Shown: positions 43,772 to 53,175 of the stretch, in pieces
Numbering within the stretch: position 1 is the stretch's first letter
Layout of the letters: each line of letters opens with the position of its first letter
DNA from: Vibrio sp. VB16
GTDB taxonomy: Bacteria > Pseudomonadota > Gammaproteobacteria > Enterobacterales > Vibrionaceae
Reading direction: 5' to 3'
Assembly: GCF_015594925.2 (NCBI RefSeq)
Contig: NZ_CP087590.1
Span: 2,976,001-3,040,000 of the forward strand
Length of the DNA: 64,000 nucleotides
The notes under the pieces: generated by a model
The model's database searches: none
What the model was told of the DNA's origin: nothing
What the model saw: the letters and a program-made list of their open reading frames with translations, nothing else
Translations under genes and position numbers: made by a program

Positions 43772-45649
43772 CTACAGTACTAATCGACGGATATCCGATA
43801 GACAACCATTTAGATAAGTAATGAATCGAGCACCTTCTGCTCCATCAACCACTCGGTGATCGTAGGAGAGCGATAAAGGTAATTGTAAACGCGGCACAAA
43901 GTCTTGACCGTTCCAAACAGGCTTCATCTCAGACTTAGATACGCCTAAAATAGCGACTTCAGGCGCATTCACTATTGGAGTGAACGCTGTTCCGCCGATA
44001 CCACCTAAACTTGAAATGGTGAAACAACCACCTTGCATATCCGCTGCAGTAAGTTTGCCCGTACGCGCCTTCTTCGATACAGCCATTAGCTCGTCAGAAA
44101 GCTCATAAATGCCTTTCTTATTCACGTCTTTGAATACCGGAACCACTAAGCCATTTGGAGTATCAACCGCGATACCTACATTAACGTATTTCTTCAGTAT
44201 TAAGCTTTCACCATCTTCACTCAATGAAGAGTTAAATGTCGGGAATGCTTCAAGCGCCTTCGCAACCGCCTTCATGATAAACACGAGAGGCGTAATCTTA
44301 ACACCCGAATCTTTCTTCGCTTCTACTGCATTTTGCTCTTTACGGAATTTTTCTAGTTCAGTAATATCAGCATTATCCCACTGTGTAACATGTGGAATCA
44401 TTACCCAGTTACGGTGGAGATTCGCACCAGAAATCTTCTGAATTCGTGATAGCGGTTTAGTCTCGACATCACCAAACTTACTAAAATCAATCTTCGGCCA
44501 AGGAAGTAAGCCAAGTGCACTACCATCGCCTTTACCTGCGGCGGCGGCACCAGATTCAAGACGTTTCAATGCTTCTTTAACGTAGCTTTGAACATCTTCT
44601 TTAAGGATACGGCTCTTACGACCCGTTCCCTTAACTTTCGCTAGATTGACACCGAACTCACGTGCGATACGACGAACCACGGGAGACGCATGCGAATAGT
44701 CATTATTAACCTCAAACTCACCCGTTGTTGGCGCTTGTGATGCGGCGGCTTTAGGTGCTTCTGGTTTAGTTGCGGGAGCGGCTACTGAAGGTGCGGCTGC
44801 AGTTACTGCGGCTACTGGCGTGCCTGCAGACATCGTTTCAAATATCATAATCAAAGAACCAGAAGTAACTTTATCGCCTTCTGTGATCTTGATTTCTTTT
44901 AAAACACCAGCAAACGGGGCAGGCACTTCCATTGAGGCTTTGTCGCCCTCAACGGTAATAAGTGATTGCTCTTCTTCAATAGCATCACCCACTGCGACCA
45001 TGATCTCAGTGACTTCAACCTCATCACCACCAATATCAGGTACCTTGATCTCTTTACGCTCAGCGACAGCTTGCACTGACTCAGTCGGCGTTATTGTGGC
45101 AACTGGTGCCGCTCCGCCTTCTGTCACTTCAAAAACCATGATAAGTGAACCCGTGGTAACTTTGTCGCCTTCAGTTATCTTGATGTCTTTCAACGTACCA
45201 GAGAATGGAGCTGGTACTTCCATTGAAGCTTTATCGCCTTCAACAGTAATAAGTGATTGCTCTTCATCGATAACATCGCCGACAGCAACCATTATTTCAG
45301 TGACTTCAACTTCATCACCACCGATATCCGGTACGGTGATCTCTTTTAGAGAGACGACTGCAGCAACCGTTGAGGCTACTTCAGGTTCTGGAACCGGAGC
45401 TGAAACTGTTCCATTATCAGCGGCTTCAAAGATCATTATCAATGCGCCCGTCGTTACCTTGTCGCCTTCAGCAACTTTAATCTCTTTTACAATTCCCGCT
45501 TGTGACGCAGGAACTTCCATTGAAGCTTTGTCGCCTTCAACGCTGATAAGAGATTGCTCTTCTTCAACCTTGTCGCCTACGCTGACAAGAATCTCAGTAA
45601 CTTCAACCTCATCCGCACCTATATCCGGTACATTAATTTCGATTGCCAT
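43772..45649 (-). CDS. aceF: Pyruvate dehydrogenase E2 (dihydrolipoamide acetyltransferase)
   Basis: Core of the pyruvate dehydrogenase complex. The 625 residues comprise three lipoyl domains (about 1-75, 105-180, 205-280), each with the lipoylated lysine in EGDKASMEVPA, joined by Ala/Pro-rich linkers, then the E1/E3-binding domain (ASPVVRRIAREFGVNLAKVK) and the catalytic domain with SYDHRVVDGAEG. The three lipoyl repeats are very similar also at DNA level and create a long spurious antisense frame. 14 bases follow aceE. Confidence 0.97.
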   Translation of the reverse strand: MAIEINVPDIGADEVEVTEILVSVGDKVEEEQSLISVEGDKASMEVPASQAGIVKEIKVAEGDKVTTGALIMIFEAADNGTVSAPVPEPEVASTVAAVVSLKEITVPDIGGDEVEVTEIMVAVGDVIDEEQSLITVEGDKASMEVPAPFSGTLKDIKITEGDKVTTGSLIMVFEVTEGGAAPVATITPTESVQAVAERKEIKVPDIGGDEVEVTEIMVAVGDAIEEEQSLITVEGDKASMEVPAPFAGVLKEIKITEGDKVTSGSLIMIFETMSAGTPVAAVTAAAPSVAAPATKPEAPKAAASQAPTTGEFEVNNDYSHASPVVRRIAREFGVNLAKVKGTGRKSRILKEDVQSYVKEALKRLESGAAAAGKGDGSALGLLPWPKIDFSKFGDVETKPLSRIQKISGANLHRNWVMIPHVTQWDNADITELEKFRKEQNAVEAKKDSGVKITPLVFIMKAVAKALEAFPTFNSSLSEDGESLILKKYVNVGIAVDTPNGLVVPVFKDVNKKGIYELSDELMAVSKKARTGKLTAADMQGGCFTISSLGGIGGTAFTPIVNAPEVAILGVSKSEMKPVWNGQDFVPRLQLPLSLSYDHRVVDGAEGARFITYLNGCLSDIRRLVL

Positions 45650-45663
45650 TATTCTGTCCTATT

Positions 45664-48327
45664 TTATGCGTATAACGGGTTAGTTTTATCTGCATCGATG
45701 TCGAATCTCTTGATTGCTTCAGCTACCACAGATTTCTCAACATCACCACGTTTCGCCAGTTCATTTAGAGCTGCGACAACGACATATCCAGCGTTCACTT
45801 CAAAGTGACGACGCAGATTTTCGCGACTATCTGAACGACCAAAGCCATCAGTACCAAGCACTTTATAAGACTCGGCAGGGATAAATGCACGAACTTGCTC
45901 CGCATAGTTCTTCATATAATCCGTTGCTGCAATTGCTGGTTCAGAACCCATAACGTCAACGATATAAGGCACTTTTGCTTCTGCTTCAGGATGAAGCATG
46001 TTGTAACGTTCCGCTTCTTGCCCATCACGAGTGACTTCATTGAACGAGGTAACAGAATAAACATCAGAGGCAACACCATACTCTTCACTTAGAATTTCTG
46101 CTGCTTTGCGAACTTCATTCATGATAGTTCCAGAGCTCAGCAATTGAACTTTGCCTTCACTACCTTCGTGAGTTTCGAGCTTATAGATACCTTTACGAAT
46201 ACCTTCTTCAACACCTTCTGGCATCGCTGGCATCGCATAGTTTTCATTCATAAGTGTCAAATAGTAGTACACGTTCTCTTGGTCACCATACATGCGACGA
46301 ATACCGTCTTGTACAATAACAGCCACTTCATAAGCAAAAGTGGGATCATAAGAGATACAATTTGGTACTGTACTTGCCATGATATGGCTATGACCATCTT
46401 CATGTTGAAGACCTTCACCATTCAATGTTGTACGACCCGCCGTTGCTCCCAATAGGAAACCACGTGCTTGTTGGTCACCGGCCATCCAAGCCATATCTCC
46501 AACACGTTGGAAACCAAACATAGAATAGTAGATATAAAATGGAATCATTGGCAAATCATTGGTGCTGTACGATGTCGCAGCCGCCACCCATGAAGACATT
46601 GCACCTAGCTCATTGATACCTTCTTGAAGTACCTGACCTGATGTCGCTTCTTTATAATAAGAGACAATATCTCGATCCTGAGGTGTATAGTTTTGCCCTT
46701 GTGGGTTATAAATACCAATTTGTCGGAATAAACCTTCCATACCGAAAGTACGCGCTTCATCAGCAACGATAGGAACAATATTCTTACCAATGCCTTTATT
46801 TTTCAGTAACACATTAAGCGTACGCACAAATGCCATTGTTGACGAGATGTCACGCTTTTGTTCTTCAAGTAGTGGCTTAAACTCATCCAGTTGAGGTATT
46901 TCTAACGGCTGAGTGAAGTTAGGCAAACGAACAGGTGTATAACCATGCAACGCTTTACGACGAGCGTGTAGATATTCGAATTCAGCGCTCCCTTCTTCCA
47001 GTTTTAAGTAAGGCAGAGACTTCATTTCTTCATCAGAAACAAGATCTTTTAGGCCTAAACGATCACGAAGTTGTTGAACATGTGTCATGTCCATTTTCTT
47101 CACTTGGTGAGCGATGTTCATACCTTCAGCTGCTCCACCCATCCCATAACCTTTAACTGTTTTAGCAAGGATAACCGTTGGGCGATCTTTGGTTTGTGCT
47201 GCATTTTGGTACGCGGCATAAAGCTTCGAAGAATCATGACCGCCACGTTTTAGGGCGAAGATCTCAGCATCTGTCATATCAGACACAAGCGCTGCAGTTT
47301 CGGGATAACGTCCAAAGAAATGCTCACGTACATACGCGCCATCTTTGGATTTAAATGTTTGATAATCACCATCAACTACTTCATTCATTAACTGCAGTAG
47401 TTTACCTGATGTATCTTTGGCAAGCAGTGCATCCCAGCCGCTGCCCCAAACAACCTTAACTACATTCCAACCCGCGCCTTTAAATAAGCCTTCTAACTCT
47501 TGAATTATCTTACCGTTGCCCATTACAGGACCATCAAGTCTCTGTAGGTTACAGTTAATAAGGAAGCATAAATTATCAAGTTTTTCACGAGCGGCAAATG
47601 AGATCGCGCCGCGTGACTCCGGCTCATCCATTTCACCATCACCTAAAAACGCAAAAACACGCTGCTCAGATGTATCTTTAAGTCCACGTCCATCTAAATA
47701 CTTGAGGAATCGAGCTTGGTAAATAGAAGAAATAGGGCCAAGTCCCATAGAGACAGTTGGGAACTGCCAGAATTCGGGCATTAATTTTGGATGCGGATAA
47801 GAAGGAATACCCTTGCCACCCACTTCCTGACGAAAATTATCAAGCTGCTCTGCCGTCAATCGGCCTTCTACGAATGCACGAGAATAAATACCCGGAGAAA
47901 TATGGCCTTGATAGTAAACTAAGTCACCACCATCCTTCGCATTGGGTGCGCGAAAGAAGTGATTAAAACACGTTTCATAGAACGCAGCTGAAGATTGAAA
48001 AGACGCCATATGACCGCCCAACTCTAAATCTTTCTTAGAGGCGCGTAATACAATCATAATTGCATTCCAGCGAATAATAGAACGAATACGACGCTCTAAA
48101 GTAGTATCACCTGGATAAGCGGGTTCTTGATCGGGAGATATCGTATTGATGTAGTTTGTAGTAACACCAGTAGGCATATCTACACCATCAAGACGTGCTT
48201 TATCTAAAACTGTTTCTAGTAAGAACTGTGCACGCTCTAAACCCTCTTCACGTACTACTGACTCTAGTGCAGCAAGCCACTCTTGAGTTTCCAGTGCATC
48301 AACGTCATTATTAATGACTTCAGACAT
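45664..48327 (-). CDS. aceE: Pyruvate dehydrogenase E1 component
   Basis: Thiamine-diphosphate-dependent, homodimeric E1 that decarboxylates pyruvate. The 887-residue protein has the TPP/Mg motif GDGEMDEPESRGAISFAARE...LINCN, the N-terminal region RRIRSIIRWNAIMIVLRASK and the conserved DGHSHIMASTVPNC block. The order pdhR-aceE-aceF-lpd matches enterobacteria. Confidence 0.98.
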   Translation of the reverse strand: MSEVINNDVDALETQEWLAALESVVREEGLERAQFLLETVLDKARLDGVDMPTGVTTNYINTISPDQEPAYPGDTTLERRIRSIIRWNAIMIVLRASKKDLELGGHMASFQSSAAFYETCFNHFFRAPNAKDGGDLVYYQGHISPGIYSRAFVEGRLTAEQLDNFRQEVGGKGIPSYPHPKLMPEFWQFPTVSMGLGPISSIYQARFLKYLDGRGLKDTSEQRVFAFLGDGEMDEPESRGAISFAAREKLDNLCFLINCNLQRLDGPVMGNGKIIQELEGLFKGAGWNVVKVVWGSGWDALLAKDTSGKLLQLMNEVVDGDYQTFKSKDGAYVREHFFGRYPETAALVSDMTDAEIFALKRGGHDSSKLYAAYQNAAQTKDRPTVILAKTVKGYGMGGAAEGMNIAHQVKKMDMTHVQQLRDRLGLKDLVSDEEMKSLPYLKLEEGSAEFEYLHARRKALHGYTPVRLPNFTQPLEIPQLDEFKPLLEEQKRDISSTMAFVRTLNVLLKNKGIGKNIVPIVADEARTFGMEGLFRQIGIYNPQGQNYTPQDRDIVSYYKEATSGQVLQEGINELGAMSSWVAAATSYSTNDLPMIPFYIYYSMFGFQRVGDMAWMAGDQQARGFLLGATAGRTTLNGEGLQHEDGHSHIMASTVPNCISYDPTFAYEVAVIVQDGIRRMYGDQENVYYYLTLMNENYAMPAMPEGVEEGIRKGIYKLETHEGSEGKVQLLSSGTIMNEVRKAAEILSEEYGVASDVYSVTSFNEVTRDGQEAERYNMLHPEAEAKVPYIVDVMGSEPAIAATDYMKNYAEQVRAFIPAESYKVLGTDGFGRSDSRENLRRHFEVNAGYVVVAALNELAKRGDVEKSVVAEAIKRFDIDADKTNPLYA

Positions 48328-48378
48328 GGCGGTCTATCCTTTTTATTAGTTGGATCTAGTGAACATGCGATAATTCAA

Positions 48379-49146
48379 TTACGACTTATCGCTCTGCTGG
48401 ATTCTACGTAAAGAGCGTTTCCTTCTACTCTCTTCACGATTGATATCCAACAATGTTTCCTCGATATAAGCTAAATGAGAATGAGAAAGTTCACGAGCCT
48501 GTTCAGGCTGTCCAGAAACGATCGCATCAACAATATTAGCTCTGTGTCTACTTACTTTTCCAGCCACATCACTGCGGCGGTTCAATAGTTTTAAATTCTG
48601 TAATACGTTTTGCTCAAGAAGAGGCGCTAGGCTTCGAACAATATGTAGTAGCACAACATTATGGGCGGCGTCAGTGATAGCGATGAGTGATTTCATTACT
48701 TCGGCGGCTTCTTGCTCTACATTTTTCTCTTCTTCCGCTTTTTGGATCCGCACTTGGATACTGCGAATTCTTATATAATCTTCTTCTGTCCCACGCAAAG
48801 CGGCAAAGTAGGCCGATATTCCTTCTAATGCGTGGCGAGATTCTAACAAGTCTAATTGGGTTTCATTATGAGTAGATAGAAGTTCAAGTAGCGGATCTGA
48901 AAAACCTTTCCATAAGCTTTCGCTTACGAAGGTTCCACCACCTTGACGACGAGTCAAAAGACGTCTGGCTTCTAGTCTTTGAATCGCTTCACGGATAGAA
49001 GGACGCGAGACATCAAATTGCGTCGCTAGTTCTCTCTCCGGCGGCAATTGCTGGCCTGGTGAGAATGTTCCTTCTAATATCAGCCTTTCAATTTCTTTCT
49101 CTATCACATCGGAAAGTTTAGGCTGACGTATCCTTTGATAAGCCAT
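48379..49146 (-). CDS. pdhR: Pyruvate dehydrogenase complex repressor PdhR
   Basis: GntR/FadR-family repressor of the pdh operon, released by pyruvate. The 255 residues show the winged HTH (IEKEIERLILEGTFSPGQQL, PPERELATQFDVSRPSIREA, IQRLEARRLLTRRQGGGTFV) and the all-helical FCD effector domain. A perfect PdhR operator lies 43 bases upstream of its start, indicating autoregulation. Confidence 0.96.
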   Translation of the reverse strand: MAYQRIRQPKLSDVIEKEIERLILEGTFSPGQQLPPERELATQFDVSRPSIREAIQRLEARRLLTRRQGGGTFVSESLWKGFSDPLLELLSTHNETQLDLLESRHALEGISAYFAALRGTEEDYIRIRSIQVRIQKAEEEKNVEQEAAEVMKSLIAITDAAHNVVLLHIVRSLAPLLEQNVLQNLKLLNRRSDVAGKVSRHRANIVDAIVSGQPEQARELSHSHLAYIEETLLDINREESRRKRSLRRIQQSDKS

Positions 49147-49188
49147 ATCGTTATTTATTACTCAATTATTCAAATTTGTGAACCATGT

Positions 49189-49207
49189 AAATTGGTATTA
49201 CCAATTT
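49189..49207. promoter_or_regulatory. PdhR operator
   Basis: Perfect palindrome AAATTGGTATTACCAATTT, matching the known PdhR box ATTGGT-N3-ACCAAT, directly upstream of pdhR-aceEF. Confidence 0.88.
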
Positions 49208-49429
49208 TAAAGTGGACAAAAGTTAACATAAAAATAACGTTAGTGTCTAGACGAAAATTGATTTAAATCATATAAAATACCACGTGTAACATAAGATTAA
49301 CATCTCATTGTCATCGATATACATTAATCTGTTGATGTAGCTACATTAAGTATAATAATTTTCACTCTTGTTAAAAAAATGTTTCTTTGCGTTTTGTTAA
49401 AACACGCAACATCATTGACTACAATACGA

Positions 49430-49981
49430 TTAGTCACACTTGATTACACTATGAAAATAGCGCCAATTAAAGACCAAACCTGGATCCGTTTTTCTTAGTG
49501 GGGCAATGTATTGGTGACCCGTAATTCGATCGGTAGTTATAAACGGATATCGTTCCATCAATAGCGTTGTAACCCGTCCTAAAGACACATATTGTTGATC
49601 TGTGTACGAATCAAAATCGGTACCTTCCAATTCGATACCAATGGAATAGTCATTGCATCGCTCTACGCCTGAAAAACTAGATTTCCCAGCATGCCAAGCT
49701 CTCATATTAAATGGTACAAACTGCACCACTTCTCCATCTCTACGAATTAAACAGTGAGCCGAGACCTTCATTTGATGAATGACGGCAAAAAATGGATGTT
49801 CACTTGGTACAAGTTTGCCAGTAAAAAATTGTTCAATTGCGTTGCCGCCATATTGGCCTGGAGGTAGGCTTATATTATGAACAACAAGCAAACTCACATT
49901 CACCTCATTAGGCCGTGTATCGCAATAAGGAGAGGGTACATGCCTCACACCTTCCAACCAAGCATCCGTTGTAATTCTCAT
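49430..49981 (-). CDS. ampD: 1,6-anhydro-N-acetylmuramyl-L-alanine amidase AmpD
   Basis: Cytosolic zinc amidase of peptidoglycan recycling; its loss derepresses ampC beta-lactamase in some species. The 183 residues show the amidase_2 pattern: VVHNISLPPGQYGG (zinc His), HCLIRRDGEVVQFVPFNMRA, WHAGKSSFSGVERCNDYSIG and the second zinc site GHQYIAPLRKTDPG. No signal peptide, as expected. Divergent from nadC; ampE does not follow here. Confidence 0.96.
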   Translation of the reverse strand: MRITTDAWLEGVRHVPSPYCDTRPNEVNVSLLVVHNISLPPGQYGGNAIEQFFTGKLVPSEHPFFAVIHQMKVSAHCLIRRDGEVVQFVPFNMRAWHAGKSSFSGVERCNDYSIGIELEGTDFDSYTDQQYVSLGRVTTLLMERYPFITTDRITGHQYIAPLRKTDPGLVFNWRYFHSVIKCD

Positions 49982-50167
49982 TATGCATTCCTGAACTGGT
50001 TAATCTTTGACACTCTATCGCAACTATCAGAATGACAACAAGGGCTTGGTAGGCATTACTGGGCAAGTTTTTAACATTAGATACACAAATTGCTCGTTTT
50101 CCTGCTGAAATAATTCACAAGCCGGAGTATCATTCCCTACTCCCTACCTACTTGCGCCAGATCAGCC

Positions 50168-51055
50168 ATGAAAAATACACACGACAGCGACGCTCGCCTT
50201 AATTACTTAAAAAAGCAACTTCCTTTAGAAATAACACGTACAGTCTCAGATTCACTACGTGAAGACTTAGGCGGTACATTGGAGGTTACGGCAGACATCA
50301 CCGCAATGCTTATTCCGTCAGATCGACAAAGCGTCGCAACCATTATTACTCGTGAATCGGGCGTTTTTTGCGGGCAGGCTTGGGCTGATGAAGTGTTTAA
50401 ACAACTTGGAAGTAAGGTAAGCATAGATTGGCATGTACAAGATGGTGACAAGGTCGAACCAAATCAAACCTTGTGCACGCTATCTGGTCCCGCAAGAGTG
50501 TTATTGACGGGTGAGCGCAACGCCATGAACTTTATTCAGACATTGTCTGGTTGCGCAACCACAACTGCAAAATATGCCCAACAGATCGCAGGAACAAACT
50601 GCAAGCTACTAGACACACGTAAAACTATTCCGGGTTTACGCAGCGCGCTAAAATATGCGGTTGCCTGCGGTGGTGGTTTTAATCATCGTATCGGAGTATT
50701 CGACGCCTATTTAATTAAAGAAAATCACATCATCGCTTGCGGTGGTATTAATAAGGCCATTTCAGTGGCGAAAACGCTTAACCCTGGCAAGCCAGTTGAA
50801 ATTGAAACAGAATCGCTTGAGGAGCTCATAGAAGCAATTGACGCTGGTGCTGATATCGTTATGTTAGACAATTTTACTACCGATATGATGAGAGAAGCAG
50901 TGAAAATCAACGCTGGCAGAGCAGATTTAGAGAACTCAGGAAACGTAACATTAGCGACCATTAGAGAATTTGCGGAAACGGGTGTTGATTATATCTCTGT
51001 GGGCGCATTAACCAAACACCTAAAAGCGATGGACCTGTCAATGCGTTTTAAGTAA
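50168..51055 (+). CDS. nadC: Nicotinate-nucleotide pyrophosphorylase (carboxylating)
   Basis: Converts quinolinate and PRPP to nicotinate mononucleotide in NAD synthesis. The 295 residues contain GERNAMNFIQTLSGCATTTA, LLDTRKTIPGLRSALKYAVA and GGFNHRIGVFDAYLIKENHI, and the C-terminal phosphate site YISVGALTKH. ATG start; the first gene of the plus-strand run that leads into the pilus genes, but separated from pilA by a strong terminator. Confidence 0.97.
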   Translation: MKNTHDSDARLNYLKKQLPLEITRTVSDSLREDLGGTLEVTADITAMLIPSDRQSVATIITRESGVFCGQAWADEVFKQLGSKVSIDWHVQDGDKVEPNQTLCTLSGPARVLLTGERNAMNFIQTLSGCATTTAKYAQQIAGTNCKLLDTRKTIPGLRSALKYAVACGGGFNHRIGVFDAYLIKENHIIACGGINKAISVAKTLNPGKPVEIETESLEELIEAIDAGADIVMLDNFTTDMMREAVKINAGRADLENSGNVTLATIREFAETGVDYISVGALTKHLKAMDLSMRFK

Positions 51056-51101
51056 CTATCTTCGAGCATCGTTAGAAGACAATAATAAATTAGTTTATGA
51101 G

Positions 51102-51128
51102 AAAAGAGGCCTAGCCTCTTTTTTTTTT
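51102..51128 (+). terminator. Terminator after nadC
   Basis: AAAAGAGGC-CTA-GCCTCTT followed by an uninterrupted run of T to 51128. Confidence 0.92.
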
Positions 51129-51331
51129 CCCGTAAATCAATGTTCACTCCAGATCAGCTAGCATTAGATTAGGCATGGTCTAATTCAGTTTCTGTCGGAT
51201 CATTTTTAACAACACCCGCAACAAAAAATAATTTTCATTAATCGACACGCGTTCTCTGATCGACAGCGTTTCTGTTTACCCCCGTTCTTTCTACTCTTGC
51301 TTTTCGTTATGACCCACAGCAGGAGAATATT

Positions 51332-51835
51332 ATGCTTTTTAACCCCGACACCGCTTTCAAGAGCAGCGGTAGTTTCCGCCTACCCCATAATCGCAACATA
51401 AGAAGTAGTGGCTTCACTTTAATAGAACTGATGATAGTCGTTGCTGTTATTGGTGTGTTGTCCTCTATCGCCATTCCTCAGTATCAAAATTACATCAAAA
51501 AGTCTCAATTAGGTGCCGCAATGGCAACCGTTGCCGCACTTAAGATTAATGTAGAAGATTACATAGCAACGAGTGGAGCGTTCCCGACGTTATCTTCAAG
51601 CCAAATTGCCTCAGATCTCGGTGCGACCGCTTCATCACTAGGTGATATCGAAACAAAGTCAGCAACCAACCACCCTCTATCAGGTCAACTGATCCTAACG
51701 ATGAGTAGTGATACTCAATTTAATAAGAAGAAAATCGCACTTAATCGCGATAACGTGGGAAGTTGGACATGCATTACAGACGTTACTGAAAAATTAGTTG
51801 TCCCAAAACAATGCTCAACAGGCACGGTATTTTGA
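51332..51835 (+). CDS. pilA: Type IV major pilin PilA with unusually long leader
   Basis: Class IVa pilin: the mature part begins FTLIELMIVVAVIGVLSSIA with the conserved Glu5 (Glu32 of the precursor), and a C-terminal disulfide loop is framed by WTCITDVTEKLVVPKQC. The precursor leader is 27 residues, cleaved after Gly27, against about 6-12 in most class IVa pilins. The ATG has AGGAG six bases upstream and no other ATG, GTG or TTG lies in the leader, so it looks real. The mature pilin is 140 residues. It heads the pilABCD cluster. Confidence 0.92.
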   Translation: MLFNPDTAFKSSGSFRLPHNRNIRSSGFTLIELMIVVAVIGVLSSIAIPQYQNYIKKSQLGAAMATVAALKINVEDYIATSGAFPTLSSSQIASDLGATASSLGDIETKSATNHPLSGQLILTMSSDTQFNKKKIALNRDNVGSWTCITDVTEKLVVPKQCSTGTVF

Positions 51836-51891
51836 TTTAATAGCTATGGGTTGAATATTGAAATCGGTTAGGTGAGCGTATAGGAGTAACT

Positions 51892-53139
51892 ATGGATATA
51901 ATTAGAAACATCAGCAATGACCAACTATCTGAATTGGTGCCTCTTTCTGATGAAGAACTAAACATAACTAGTGCTGAGTTGCAAAGAAATGACCCTATTA
52001 GCCGTTATATCAATCAGGTTTTGTTAGAGGCAATACAGAAAAGATCCTCAGATATTCATTTCGAGCCTTATGAACATAAATACCGTATTCGCTTACGATG
52101 CGATGGTGTATTAGTCGAGATAGATTCTCCGCCCTCCCAATTAGCAAATAGGCTGTCTTCTAGAATAAAAGTAATGGCCAACTTGGATATTGCAGAGAAA
52201 AGACTTCCGCAAGATGGGCGGATTAAACACACGCTAACGTCTAAACAGAGCGTTGATATTCGCGTCTCTACATTGCCAACATTATGGGGAGAAAAGATCG
52301 TCCTTAGATTGCTCAAAACACAATCAGTCCCATTAGACATAACAGCCCTAGGTTTATCCCAAACGCAATTGGACCTCTATGTGTCTGCAATTAGTAAACC
52401 TCAAGGATTAATATTAATCACCGGCCCTACAGGAAGTGGTAAAACCATTTCACTATATACCGCGCTCACCTATCTCAATACACCAGAAAAGAACATATCA
52501 ACGGCTGAAGATCCGATCGAGATTAACCTATTAGGTATCAATCAAGTACAAATGAACGACAAAATCGACCTGAACTTCACCTCCACCCTAAGAGCCCTTC
52601 TAAGACAAGACCCTGACATTATTATGGTCGGAGAAATTCGTGATATTGAGAGCGCTGAGATTGTAATTAAAGCGGCACAAACTGGTCACCTTGTACTTTC
52701 CACACTGCATACCAACTCAGCTAGCGAAGCAGTTACTCGACTGCTTAACATGGGGGTAGATAAATTTAGCCTAGCCTCATGCTTATCATTAGTCGTCGCG
52801 CAGAGACTTACACGGGCATTATGTCCTGTATGCAAAGAATTCGATTTGGAAACCTCTTCGAATCGAAAGCTAAACCCTCGAGGTTCTCTACAAATATACA
52901 AAGCTAATCCTCACGGATGCTCCGACTGTCTCAACGGTTACTCAGGGTTGATTGGTATATTCGAATTGCTAAACATAGACAAAACCCTTATGAGAACAAT
53001 TGAACGCCAAAACAGTGCTTCTAAAATAAACGACATAGCGTTAGAGAATGGTTTTATTCCTCTGTCTGAATCAGGGAAAAATAAATTAATTGAAGGGATA
53101 ACGAGTATCAAAGAATTGCAACGAACCTTAGTCTTTTAG
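51892..53139 (+). CDS. pilB: Type IV pilus assembly ATPase PilB, short form
   Basis: Hexameric extension ATPase. Core motifs are intact: Walker A GPTGSGKT (178-185), Asp box (AEDPIEI), Walker B (DPDIIMVGEIRD), His box (AQTGHLVLSTLHTNS) and the zinc tetracysteine (CPVC...CSDC). At 415 residues it lacks most of the ~150-residue N-terminal domain (MshEN/T2SSE-N) of typical ~560-residue PilB; about 35 residues precede the catalytic N2 region. AGGAG stands just before the ATG and pilA ends 56 bases upstream, so there is no room for more. E. coli HofB is also shortened, but less. Confidence 0.92.
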   Translation: MDIIRNISNDQLSELVPLSDEELNITSAELQRNDPISRYINQVLLEAIQKRSSDIHFEPYEHKYRIRLRCDGVLVEIDSPPSQLANRLSSRIKVMANLDIAEKRLPQDGRIKHTLTSKQSVDIRVSTLPTLWGEKIVLRLLKTQSVPLDITALGLSQTQLDLYVSAISKPQGLILITGPTGSGKTISLYTALTYLNTPEKNISTAEDPIEINLLGINQVQMNDKIDLNFTSTLRALLRQDPDIIMVGEIRDIESAEIVIKAAQTGHLVLSTLHTNSASEAVTRLLNMGVDKFSLASCLSLVVAQRLTRALCPVCKEFDLETSSNRKLNPRGSLQIYKANPHGCSDCLNGYSGLIGIFELLNIDKTLMRTIERQNSASKINDIALENGFIPLSESGKNKLIEGITSIKELQRTLVF

Positions 53140-53175
53140 TACCCACTTATCGCGCTAGCTATTCAAAGGCAAAAA

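Noticed and set aside
44820..45683. 287-codon open frame antisense to aceF
   Set aside because: It is produced by the repeated lipoyl-domain codons; low-complexity Ser/Thr/Ile sequence, no ribosome-binding site, no recognisable family.
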